A stretch of 7,898 nucleotides of DNA from Methanomicrobiales archaeon (GTDB taxonomy: Archaea; Halobacteriota; Syntropharchaeia; Alkanophagales; Methanospirareceae), in the NCBI GenBank assembly GCA_003160755.1, contig QEXZ01000074.1, positions 1-7,898 on the forward strand. The letters run 5' to 3'. Below the pieces are notes generated by a model. It did not search any database, was not told the DNA's origin, and worked only from the letters and a program-made list of their open reading frames with translations. Numbering within the stretch: position 1 is the first letter of the stretch; the number at the start of each line of letters is the position of its first letter. Positions 1 through 5,444 of the stretch are shown here, in pieces. The position numbers and the translations under genes were made by a program.

Positions 1-6
1 TTTTTC

Positions 7-58
7 TTTTAGCACAGGTTTTCTTTTTACAAAAAAGAAAAAGTGTTTAACCAAACAC
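7..58 (+). promoter_or_regulatory. A/T-rich leader with two hairpins upstream of the VWA gene
   Basis: The 82 bases before the VWA gene hold TTTTAGCACAGG (7-18), then a near-palindrome TTTTCTTTTT (19-28) / AAAAAGAAAA (32-41) with a 3-base loop, then GTGTTT (43-48) / AAACAC (53-58) with a 4-base loop. The first part resembles bases 1858-1889 before the DUF1684 gene, which also begin TTTTAGCACA followed by T-rich then A/G-rich sequence. This could be a shared promoter/leader, or the end of an upstream transcript. No clear TATA box can be assigned. Confidence 0.35.
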
Positions 59-82
59 CCGCGAGCGAGGCAACCCCGTAAA

Positions 83-1672
83 ATGAACCAAACCAGCGAC
101 CTGAAAAACTTTTATGCTCTCTTTCCTGAGCCTGCATTAGCGGAGGACCTTGTAACCATACTTGAAGATCACAGAATCAATTCACGGCTGAAAACGGAAT
201 ATCCTGTTCTTGGTGTTCAAATATCAGATATGAACGCTCATACTGTTTCTAAAAGACCTTCGCTTGACGAATTAGCCAATGATAAACAGAGAGCCGTGGA
301 GCTTATAGCTCAGCGGTTAATTGCCGGAACGACAAAAGAGCGGGTTCCGGAAGGAATAGAGCAAACACTTAAACAGGCTTTATCAATATGCCAGACATTA
401 TCCACCCCTCATGCTGACGTCCACGAAACCGCAAGGGTTGCTGCTGAATTATATTTCTTGATAGATGACCACTATCAAGAGCCCTATCAACATGTGGATT
501 ATTTTTCAGCACAATTAGACCAATCGCAAGTGAATCAAACCATCGGCAATTTTGGAAGAACAGCGAGAAAAATCAGTGAGAAACTGGATAGCGAATCAGC
601 AGGCAAAAGTCCTCCGGACAACGATAAAAACGCTATTGAATTCGGAATAAGAGAACTGTTAAGAGCATTGTACAAAGAAAAAGGTATTAAACCCAAAGGA
701 GTTGAGTCCCGAATTGATGCGCTTGAGCCAAACAAAGTGAAGGATTACTTAAGCGACCTTGAAACAATAATTACGGATGAAAACGGACTTCAAAGCGAAC
801 GAGGCACATATTTGTATCCTGAATGGGGTATTGACATTAATGATTATAGATTAAATTGGTCGCGGGTAAGAGAACAATTTTTAGAAGGTGGGACAGACGA
901 CTTCTATCTTGACACAATCCAGAAGTATGCGGGACAGATAAAGATAATCAGGCGAGAATTCCAGATGCTTAGACCCGAGGGCTTAGTAAAATTGCGGGGG
1001 CAATTTGATGGCGATGATATTGACCTAGATGCAACGGTTCAGTACTTTATTGATAAGCGGTTGAGGCTCTCTCCGTCCGAGAGGAACTATGTACGAACCG
1101 AAAACAGAACTCGCGATATAGCAGTTGCATTTCTCGTTGATATGAGTGGCAGTACGGCAGGAGCAACAATATTGTGTGAGAAAAAGGCTCTGGTATTAAT
1201 GTCAGAAGCATTGGAAGAATTAGGCGATGCTTTTGCTATTTACGGGTTCTCCGGGTATGGGCGAGATAATGTGATGTTTTATATTATCAAAGATTTTGAG
1301 GACTCTTATGATCGGCGAGTGCAGTGTAAAATATCTATAATGACGAATAAGCAATCTACCAGAGTTGCACCTGCTATCCGGCACACCACGACTAAATTGA
1401 GAAGAAGGGAAGAGAAGACAAAGATGCTTGTTCTGTTAAGTGACGGTAAACCATTGGACAGGGATTATCATGGCAATTATGCTATTGAGGATACAAGGAT
1501 GGCATTGAGGGAAGCTCAACGATATGGTGTCAAGTCGTTTTGTATTACTGTTGATCGTGAAGCAGCGGAGTATTTACCACGAATGTATGCCGATAGCAGG
1601 TGGGTTGTGATTGACGATGTTCTAAAACTGCCGGATAAAATAATGAGGATTTATAAGCGGTTTACGACGTGA
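83..1672 (+). CDS. norD-like: NorD-like VWA-domain protein (MoxR/NorQ-associated)
   Basis: The 529-residue product ends in a von Willebrand A domain (about residues 345-525) with a full metal-ion-dependent adhesion site: D353-x-S355-x-S357, T426 (in STRVAPAIRH) and D454 (in LLSDGKPLD). The flanking signatures match NorD/CbbO proteins more than magnesium chelatase or CobT: YPEWG...DYRLNWSRV near residue 250, LDLDAT-like IDLDATVQYFIDKR before the VWA domain, FAIYGFSGYGRDNV, and a C-terminal LPRMYADSRWVVIDDV. Known relatives work with a MoxR-class AAA+ ATPase (NorQ, CbbQ) to activate metalloenzymes such as nitric oxide reductase or Rubisco. The protein has no signal peptide and should be cytoplasmic. 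No ATPase, nor or cbb gene is visible, so any partner lies left of the window and the target is unknown. The start is ATG with only a weak upstream GCGAGG. N-terminal residues 1-240 are mostly helical and divergent. Confidence 0.88.
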   Translation: MNQTSDLKNFYALFPEPALAEDLVTILEDHRINSRLKTEYPVLGVQISDMNAHTVSKRPSLDELANDKQRAVELIAQRLIAGTTKERVPEGIEQTLKQALSICQTLSTPHADVHETARVAAELYFLIDDHYQEPYQHVDYFSAQLDQSQVNQTIGNFGRTARKISEKLDSESAGKSPPDNDKNAIEFGIRELLRALYKEKGIKPKGVESRIDALEPNKVKDYLSDLETIITDENGLQSERGTYLYPEWGIDINDYRLNWSRVREQFLEGGTDDFYLDTIQKYAGQIKIIRREFQMLRPEGLVKLRGQFDGDDIDLDATVQYFIDKRLRLSPSERNYVRTENRTRDIAVAFLVDMSGSTAGATILCEKKALVLMSEALEELGDAFAIYGFSGYGRDNVMFYIIKDFEDSYDRRVQCKISIMTNKQSTRVAPAIRHTTTKLRRREEKTKMLVLLSDGKPLDRDYHGNYAIEDTRMALREAQRYGVKSFCITVDREAAEYLPRMYADSRWVVIDDVLKLPDKIMRIYKRFTT

Positions 1673-1805
1673 ATCGGGTTAGCGGTTTGGCGGTTTAGAG
1701 GGTTAGCTAACGAGCTGAACCGCTAATAAACTAAACCTCTAATTTCGCGTTCTCTGCGGTGAATTTGATTTTTCATCTTTTACTCCCCTTCTTTTATTCG
1801 GAAGG
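1673..1805. repeat. Intergenic block of nested inverted repeats after the VWA gene
   Basis: No gene is visible. TTAGCGGTT (from 1679) pairs with AACCGCTAA (1718-1726). TTAGAGG (about 1694-1700) pairs with CCTCTAA (about 1736-1742). Between them lies the perfect palindrome GTTAGCTAAC (about 1702-1711). Bases 1743-1762 (TTCGCGTTCTCTGCGGTGAA) resemble the CTCTGCGTTCTCTGCGGTGA-type sequence that I recall as a recurrent intergenic motif in many prokaryotic genomes; this is from memory and unchecked. The paired arms could act as a transcript-end structure for the VWA gene. Confidence 0.5.
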
Positions 1806-1851
1806 TTGCACCTAAAGTTACCTGAAAGTTAGGGGTTGTGTTTAGGTGCAA
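1806..1851. repeat. 11-bp perfect inverted repeat upstream of DUF1684 gene
   Basis: TTGCACCTAAA (1806-1816) and TTTAGGTGCAA (1841-1851) are perfect reverse complements around a 24-base spacer. The spacer junction carries a short near-tandem ACCTAAAGTTA / ACCTGAAAGTTA. The same word family (TTTAGTGCAAAGCC, TTAGGCGCAAAGCC) recurs at 7021-7171, so this may be a small dispersed element rather than a gene-specific operator. Confidence 0.55.
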
Positions 1852-1857
1852 AGCTTC

Positions 1858-1889
1858 TTTTAGCACAAACCTTTTCTTAGAAAGAAGAC
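1858..1889 (+). promoter_or_regulatory. Leader of DUF1684 gene, similar to VWA gene leader
   Basis: TTTTAGCACAAACC (1858-1871) is followed by CTTTTCTTAGAAAGAAG and then the start codon. Bases 6-42 before the VWA gene have the same order: TTTTAGCACA, a CTTTTT tract, then an A/G tract. The shared leader suggests common control or a common inserted element. The closing AAAGAAG is the only candidate ribosome binding site. Confidence 0.3.
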
Positions 1890-2432
1890 ATGGATAAACT
1901 TTCTGATTGGAAAGAAAGGCGTGAGCGCGAGCGGAAAGGGAAGGATAGGTTCTTTGCGGTGCACGGGCAATCACCGATACCGCAGGGAGAGCGAGCGAAG
2001 TTCAAAGGTCTTGTGTATTATCCCCCTAACGCAGACTACCGGTTCGAGCTCGAACTTCATGAGCATCACGATAAAAAGCGGTTACAAATTGAAGACACAG
2101 GAGGCAATATGCGGGACTTCCTGCGCTGGGCTGAATTTCGATTCACGATTGGCGAAGAGGAGTGCACACTTCAGGCATATAAGAGCGACCCTCGCGAGGA
2201 ACGGCTGTTTATCCCGTTCAAGGATGCAACCAGTGGTAAGGAGACCTACGGGGCTGGACGGTATATTGACCTTGAGCTCGATAGAGACTGCACACCGGAA
2301 GGAAAATGGATTCTCGATTTTAATAAAGCGTATAATCCATGGTGCGCTTATAGTAAGAACTACGTATGTCCTTTTGTGCCTCCGGAGAACTGGCTTAAAG
2401 TGCTTATGCGAGCTGGTGAGAAAAGTTATTAA
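1890..2432 (+). CDS. DUF1684 family protein
   Basis: The 180-residue protein carries the hallmark DUF1684 block near its C-terminus: LFIPFKDATSGKETYGAGRY, then IDLEL, then LDFNKAYNPWCAYS, CPFVPPENWLKV and a final AGEK. Earlier segments also fit the family: SPIPQGERAKFKGLVYYPPN near residues 28-47 and WAEFRFTIGEEECTLQAYKS near 80-99. The family is a beta-rich fold with no established biochemical activity that I know of. There is no signal peptide and it is probably cytoplasmic. The N-terminus is a highly charged helix (KERRERERKGK). The start ATG follows AAAGAAG, a weak binding site. Its stop overlaps the convergent ferredoxin stop by 3 to 4 bases, so the two genes share no terminator space. 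Length is near the short end for the family, but all signature motifs are present. Confidence 0.9.
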   Translation: MDKLSDWKERRERERKGKDRFFAVHGQSPIPQGERAKFKGLVYYPPNADYRFELELHEHHDKKRLQIEDTGGNMRDFLRWAEFRFTIGEEECTLQAYKSDPREERLFIPFKDATSGKETYGAGRYIDLELDRDCTPEGKWILDFNKAYNPWCAYSKNYVCPFVPPENWLKVLMRAGEKSY

Positions 2433-2620
2433 TCCATTTCAAAGATAGCGCCTTGTGGGCATATCTCTATACAAGCTCTGCATCTCTCAGTATCCCCATA
2501 GCACTTCTCATAATCTATTTTCGCTTTTTCATCCACGATTTCAATTGCATTTGTTTCACACACGCTAATACATTCTCTGCACCCTGTACATCGCTCCTGC
2601 TCAATGACTGGAATCCCCAT
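2429..2620 (-). CDS. Dicluster 2x[4Fe-4S] ferredoxin
   Basis: The 63-residue acidic protein is a small bacterial-type ferredoxin, a soluble low-potential electron carrier. The first cluster motif is C11-x2-C14-x2-C17-x3-C21. The second is C40-x6-C47-x2-C50-x3-C54, with a longer first gap than the canonical two residues, as in several archaeal and clostridial-type ferredoxins. PQGAI closes the second motif. It lies 7 bases downstream of the 50-residue zinc-ribbon gene on the same strand, with GAAGGT before the ATG, so the pair should be co-transcribed. An FrhB-like F420 oxidoreductase further upstream on the same strand is a plausible redox partner (inference). The stop codon overlaps the convergent DUF1684 stop. 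Confidence 0.92.
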   Translation of the reverse strand: MGIPVIEQERCTGCRECISVCETNAIEIVDEKAKIDYEKCYGDTERCRACIEICPQGAIFEMD

Positions 2621-2627
2621 TTTACCT

Positions 2628-2780
2628 TCATTTCATCACGCATTTTTTCGGCTGAGACGCTATTACTTCATCCATATAGCAATCCTCGCACAGCTTAACG
2701 CTCTCGAACTCGTAAACATCCCCTGATATTGGCTTGCCACATTTTCCGCATTTTATGGTTGGCTTAACGCTCTTTTCCAC
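2628..2780 (-). CDS. Small zinc-ribbon / LIM-like protein, 50 aa
   Basis: This short gene starts at GTG (2780-2778), six bases after a textbook GGAGG within AGGAGGTGA (2792-2784). It encodes MEKSVKPTIKCGKCGKPISG followed by an acidic stretch and LCEDCYMDEV. The pairs C11-x2-C14 and C31-x2-C34 are spaced like a treble-clef or LIM-type zinc site; C47 is an extra cysteine. The product is probably a metal-binding adaptor or assembly factor, though it could instead bind a cluster. It ends in TGA seven bases before the ferredoxin ATG, which supports an operon. The strong ribosome binding site and the coherent cysteine pattern make it convincing despite its size. Its exact function is unknown. Confidence 0.8.
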   Translation of the reverse strand: MEKSVKPTIKCGKCGKPISGDVYEFESVKLCEDCYMDEVIASQPKKCVMK

Positions 2781-2783
2781 GTT

Positions 2784-2792
2784 TCACCTCCT
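2784..2792 (-). promoter_or_regulatory. Strong ribosome binding site AGGAGGTGA for the zinc-ribbon gene
   Basis: Read on the minus strand, AGGAGGTGA is a near-perfect anti-16S match. GGAGG ends six bases before the GTG at 2780. It selects this GTG as start, since no ATG lies in frame upstream or within the first 30 codons. Confidence 0.7.
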
Positions 2793-2828
2793 TTTTTTTA
2801 AGTTCTTCTATTTTTTTTCACCTTTCCC

Positions 2829-2882
2829 TTTTTGGATTTTGATAATTGGGATTTGGTATTTATTTGCCATTGGGATTTAACC
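2829..2882. repeat. Degenerate GGATTT-type low-complexity repeat
   Basis: Words GGATTTTGATAATTGG, GGGATTTGGTATTTATTTG and TTGGGATTTAA follow each other, and GGATTTTG recurs at about 2888. This looks like the loosely repetitive GGGATTTGGTATTT-like sequence that I recall from intergenic regions of various archaea and bacteria (memory, unchecked). There is no regular period and no coding sense. Confidence 0.4.
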
Positions 2883-2950
2883 CCTGAGGATTTTGAAAAA
2901 ACCCCGAAAACATCGGAATATCCCCCAAAAGTATATAGGGGATGGAACGG

Positions 2951-2983
2951 AAAGAGGAGTAAATCAAAATACTCCTCTTTTTT
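2951..2983 (+). terminator. 11-bp perfect hairpin followed by T run
   Basis: AAAGAGGAGTA (2951-2961) pairs perfectly with TACTCCTCTTT (2970-2980) around an 8-base A-rich loop, with a further TTT directly after. In the plus direction this is a classic stem plus T-tract terminator. The only plus-strand gene upstream is DUF1684, 520 bases away with a convergent gene between, so its customer is unclear. In the minus direction it sits downstream of FrhB and upstream of the ferredoxin operon and could separate the two transcripts. Confidence 0.55.
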
Positions 2984-3015
2984 ATTGTATATAACGTATA
3001 GCTTCCTTATATTTA

Positions 3016-3114
3016 AGACACAGATTTACACGGATTTATTTCCATCTGTGTTAATTAAGCCCTTTCAGAGCTTGCGTGGATGTGGGCAGAGCCCACAAGC
3101 GTTAATCTGTGTCT
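3016..3114. repeat. Inverted-repeat element with ACACAGAT words and nested hairpin
   Basis: AGACACAGATT (3016-3026) pairs with AATCTGTGTCT (3104-3114), 11 of 11. A third, inverted copy ATCTGTGT lies at 3044-3051. Inside, TGTGGGC (3081-3087) and GCCCACA (3091-3097) form a tight 7-bp hairpin with a 3-base loop. The ACACAGATTTACACGGATTT type of sequence is, from memory, widely dispersed in microbial intergenic DNA. The 99-base element lies just past the FrhB stop codon and could protect or end that transcript. Confidence 0.6.
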
Positions 3115-3130
3115 ATAATTTATTTTCTTG

Positions 3131-4198
3131 CTACTTCATCTGTTCCATCAACTTCTTCTTCCTCCTCTCCTTCTCGGCAATCCCTGCTTCCTTCTTTCCT
3201 TTCATTAACCTGTGTATCAAATCCACACCAGATTTGTCCATTGGCTTTGCTTCTATATATCCTCGCTCCAGAGCATCTTCAAATATCTCCTTCCCAAAAT
3301 CAGTGCGAATTATAACTGATGACTTACCCGCTGGTGAGCCGACATTTCCAACACTTATGTCAGAAAACAGCCCGGTAAAATCTTCACATACTGTGCAGCC
3401 ATCTCGCTTATAATCCTCTACCTCGTTAATTTGCGTGCTTAACAGCTCTTTCTCACCTGCATACACGTGTAAAACATCCTCGCTAATCTGCAATTTTGTT
3501 ACCTCGCTTATGTCAATACCATGCTCGTGTTCAAGATATCCCTTCATTAGCTTTTCATACGAATAACTACCCATGCAGAACAGACCTATTCTCAACCTTA
3601 CATGGGACGAGAAGTTATGCGCATTATGCGTATCCCGCCCTACAACGAACATCTTTTCATACGATGACATCACGCATGGTGTCCCTACCAGAGCGACACT
3701 CCACAGGTCGTACTTCAAAATAGCATCTGCTATACCAGTCAGCGTTGCCGCAGGCGTATATTTGCTACCTGCTCCCTTTATCAATCCCGCCTTATTCATC
3801 GCCACTTGCACCTCCGGTTTCCATTCCCCTTTATCTGTGACGGTTATGCAGCCTTCCACTATCGCATCTTCGAGAGCATATGCTAATAGCGAAGTAACCG
3901 CACCTCCATCCTGACAACCCCTTCTTATCTCCTCGTCTGTACTGACCACTTCATACATCTCCTCAAGTCCTTCCCTCAGTTCCGGTTTCTCTACCCTCGG
4001 GCATTGATAATAACAGTATCCACAATCCGGTGGACACTGCTGCCCTTCTCTTATCACTGGCCTTTCTTCAGAAAAGTCCACGTTGAGGTAGCCGTAATCG
4101 AGCATTCTACACGTAGCGACACAGCCACCACAAAGCGCACATTTACCCTTTTCTATCACTTCTCTCTTCAAATCGCCAAAATCTCTTTTCTCTTCCAT
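3131..4198 (-). CDS. FrhB/FdhB-family coenzyme F420 oxidoreductase, beta subunit-like
   Basis: The 355-residue protein should be an iron-sulfur flavoprotein exchanging electrons with coenzyme F420. An N-terminal ferredoxin-like segment has C20-x2-C23-x2-C26-x3-C30 and C55-x3-C59-x2-C62-x3-C66, enough for two [4Fe-4S] clusters. QDGGAVTSLLAYALE (96-110) opens the FrhB/FdhB N-terminal domain. VGTPC175, GLFC208 and DGC268TVC271EDFTG are conserved core cysteines, probably a further cluster, followed by DISVGNVGSPAGKS (280-293), typical of the C-terminal domain. Length fits stand-alone FpoF/FqoF or FrhB-with-ferredoxin proteins. It has no hydrogenase or formate dehydrogenase partner here, so it may act as an F420H2 to ferredoxin or heterodisulfide reductase electron module (inference). 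The start ATG follows GGAGGGA by six bases. The C-terminus is a lysine-rich tail. The downstream same-strand ferredoxin is a candidate partner. Confidence 0.93.
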   Translation of the reverse strand: MEEKRDFGDLKREVIEKGKCALCGGCVATCRMLDYGYLNVDFSEERPVIREGQQCPPDCGYCYYQCPRVEKPELREGLEEMYEVVSTDEEIRRGCQDGGAVTSLLAYALEDAIVEGCITVTDKGEWKPEVQVAMNKAGLIKGAGSKYTPAATLTGIADAILKYDLWSVALVGTPCVMSSYEKMFVVGRDTHNAHNFSSHVRLRIGLFCMGSYSYEKLMKGYLEHEHGIDISEVTKLQISEDVLHVYAGEKELLSTQINEVEDYKRDGCTVCEDFTGLFSDISVGNVGSPAGKSSVIIRTDFGKEIFEDALERGYIEAKPMDKSGVDLIHRLMKGKKEAGIAEKERRKKKLMEQMK

Positions 4199-4283
4199 TT
4201 TTTATCCCTCCCTACTTCTCGACTCTATCTTCCTTAATTTTATTTTGTTTGATTTAAAGAAAACAAGAAAGAACTTATTTTGC

Positions 4284-4363
4284 TTGCAAGACGCTGTACG
4301 CCATTGCAAAAATACGCATGTTATTAAAAACCCCTCATCTATTTAAAAGTCAGGAGGATAAAA
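4284..4363 (+). repeat. Direct repeat copy A (promoter/leader-like element)
   Basis: A 31-base core (4284-4314) bounded by TTGCAA (4284-4289) and TTGCAA (4304-4309) matches 5274-5304 at 28 of 31 positions. A second block (4336-4363), CATCTATTTAAAAGTCAGG and onward, matches 5330-5357 at 23 of 28. The spacers between blocks differ in sequence and by four bases. The second block includes CAGGAGG, a good ribosome binding site, but at the place of the ATG in copy B there is ATA (4364-4366). TTGCAA ends plus inner complementary bases give an imperfect hairpin. Copy A therefore looks like a leader that has lost its gene. Confidence 0.7.
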
Positions 4364-4368
4364 ATAGG

Positions 4369-4449
4369 GAAAGAAATAAAGAGTGGTGGCCTTCAATTTA
4401 TATCCCGGCTGCAATTGCAGTGATGTCTCTCGATACAACTTGTTCATAA
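4369..4449 (+). pseudogene. Possible N-terminal remnant of an MFS transporter
   Basis: This open frame reads ERNKEWWPSIYIPAAIAV then MSLDTTCS and stops at TAA (4447-4449). WW...AAIAVMSLDTT is reminiscent of the first membrane helix of DHA2-type drug/proton antiporters, where a WW pair leads into a hydrophobic run ending in LDTT or LDNT. There is no in-frame start codon and nothing transporter-like follows. It may be a coincidence in A/T-rich DNA; 26 residues cannot decide. If real, it is debris beside a gene that looks transferred. Confidence 0.2.
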
Positions 4450-4512
4450 AATAATTATTTACTTTTGTATTTTAGCATGGAAAAGGGTCTAATTTGAAAA
4501 GGGAGTATAAAA

Positions 4513-5199
4513 ATGGCAGATAGCAAATTCAAAGATATCATAGAGGGAATAGCTGGTGCGTTCCTCATCGCTGCTGCCCTTCTAACGCCCTTTCTCCGGT
4601 CCTGGCACACCAAGTGGGGAGCGACCGATGCCGAGGTTCACCGGTCCCTGCCGGGTGATGACCTGGTACCACACCCGAAGTGTGGATACACCCATGCCAT
4701 CACCATTCGAGCTTCGGCCGCTGAGACCTGGCCGTGGCTCGTGCAGATGGGGCAGGGCCAGGGCGGGATGTACAGCTACGAATGGCTCGAGAACCTGGTT
4801 GGCGGTGACATCCACAACGCGGATCGAATCATCCCGGAGTTTCAGCACCTTGAGGTTGGGGACGGCATACGGCTCCATCCCAAAATCTCCTTCCCGGTCG
4901 CTGCCATCGAGCCGTGCCGGGCGCTCGTCCTCCACGTAAGGGCCGACACACAAACTGGGCGTACATTCGAACTCACTGACACGATGCCGGAAAAGTACCT
5001 TAACATGAGCTGGGTGTTCTTTTTGGACGAACTTGATGACGGGACTACGCGGATGATCAGCCGGTCTCGGAACGACTACAACCCGAGTCTGGGAAATGCG
5101 CTTATCTACCGCGTTTTCATGGAACCGATCAGTTTGGTGATGGATAGGAAGATGCTGCGGGGCATCAAGCAGCGGGTAGAGGCGGCAGCCGAGCGGTGA
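4513..5199 (+). CDS. SRPBCC/START-like protein with N-terminal membrane anchor
   Basis: The 228-residue product begins with one membrane helix (about residues 12-28, IAGAFLIAAALLTPFL) and continues into a SRPBCC (polyketide cyclase/START-like) fold. Evidence for the fold is the order ATDAEV...LPGDDLVP, a first strand THAITIRASAAETWPWLVQM, GQGGMYSYEWLENL, DIHNADRIIPEFQHLEVGD, and late strands RALVLHV, WVFFLDELDDGTTRMISRSR ending in a long helix. Such proteins bind hydrophobic ligands; this subfamily is mostly bacterial and its ligand is unknown to me. The gene is visibly richer in G+C (near 60% by eye, 67% for bases 4621-4680) than its neighbours and uses CGG, CCG and CTG codons that they avoid. 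It is flanked by direct repeats at 4284-4363 and 5274-5357. Recent transfer from a bacterium is likely (inference). GGAG seven bases before the ATG supports the start. Confidence 0.8.
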   Translation: MADSKFKDIIEGIAGAFLIAAALLTPFLRSWHTKWGATDAEVHRSLPGDDLVPHPKCGYTHAITIRASAAETWPWLVQMGQGQGGMYSYEWLENLVGGDIHNADRIIPEFQHLEVGDGIRLHPKISFPVAAIEPCRALVLHVRADTQTGRTFELTDTMPEKYLNMSWVFFLDELDDGTTRMISRSRNDYNPSLGNALIYRVFMEPISLVMDRKMLRGIKQRVEAAAER

Positions 5200-5273
5200 G
5201 CGATCCGAATCAGAGCAGTCAATGAATAAAAGTGAAATCAAAGATTCCCCAAAATTCGCATATTGGCTTTTAT

Positions 5274-5357
5274 TTGCAAGGCGCTATACGCTATTGCAAA
5301 AATATAAATAAAGGGTATTTATATACACGCATCTATTCAAAAGCCAGGCGGTAAAAA
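5274..5357 (+). repeat. Direct repeat copy B (promoter/leader-like element)
   Basis: This is the partner of 4284-4363. The core runs 5274-5304 with TTGCAA at both ends (5274-5279 and 5294-5299) and an inner GCG/CGC pair, giving a better hairpin than copy A. The second block 5330-5357 carries CAGGCGG before ATG 5358. The spacing between cores is exactly 990 bases. Unlike copy A, this copy has an obvious TATA-like box between its two blocks. Confidence 0.7.
5316..5326 (+). promoter_or_regulatory. Archaeal TATA-like box upstream of lipoprotein operon
   Basis: TATTTATATAC sits behind a purine-rich AATAAAGGG that could serve as the TFB recognition element. A start site about 25 bases downstream would fall near 5345, just before ATG 5358 and about 150 bases before the first lipoprotein. 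It is the best-looking archaeal promoter core in the window, but assigned by eye only. Confidence 0.4.
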
Positions 5358-5420
5358 ATGAGTGAGTTGTTTCTGCTAAAGGGTGGTATATGCGAACCAA
5401 GTTCGGATAGCGAACTGTAA
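5358..5420 (+). CDS. Possible 20-aa leader ORF
   Basis: ATG preceded by AGGCGG and a well-placed TATA box opens a 20-codon frame, MSELFLLKGGICEPSSDSEL, ending in TAA. The position directly after the repeat element is what supports it. It could be a leader peptide, the stub of a deleted gene, or chance. The matching place in copy A has ATA instead of ATG. Confidence 0.2.
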   Translation: MSELFLLKGGICEPSSDSEL

Positions 5421-5444
5421 AATATAACGGGGCGATAGAAAAAG

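Larger units (their letters stand above)
2791..3130. other. 340-base gene-free stretch between FrhB and zinc-ribbon genes
   Basis: No coding signal is convincing on either strand. From right to left it holds the 3016-3114 inverted-repeat block, the strong hairpin at 2951-2983, a weaker ATCCCC / GGGGAT pair near 2922-2943 that encloses a minus-strand CTATATAC (possible TATA box for the zinc-ribbon/ferredoxin operon, about 150 bases from its start), a degenerate run of GGATTT/GGGATTTGG words at 2833-2882, and a purine-rich minus-strand leader. The whole stretch could be the long untranslated leader of the small operon or decayed repeat DNA. Confidence 0.5.
4199..4512. other. Divergent intergenic region between FrhB and SRPBCC genes
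   Basis: The left part serves the minus-strand FrhB gene: GGAGGGA near 4204-4210 and A/T-rich sequence with TTTAAATC and AATAAAATT near 4230-4258 as candidate TATA boxes. The middle holds repeat copy A (4284-4363), then a possible gene remnant (4369-4449). The right part serves the SRPBCC gene: A/T-rich AAATAATTATTTAC near 4448-4461 as candidate TATA region and GGGAG (4501-4505) seven bases before the ATG. Confidence 0.5.

Noticed and set aside
1921..2448. 175-codon plus-strand frame overlapping DUF1684
   Set aside because: It is a shifted-frame shadow. All DUF1684 signature motifs are in the 1890-2432 frame.
3016..3114. Three ACACAGAT words as a CRISPR array
   Set aside because: The copies are only 8-11 bases, in mixed orientation and with unequal spacing; there is no repeat-spacer structure.
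2832..3413. 193-codon plus-strand open frame
   Set aside because: It crosses the hairpins and repeats and overlaps the well-supported FrhB gene on the other strand. The product is low-complexity Ser/Phe-rich.
4582..5241. 219-codon open frame on the minus strand
   Set aside because: It lies opposite the GC-rich SRPBCC gene, whose composition removes stop codons from other frames. The product is Pro/Arg/His-rich with no domain.
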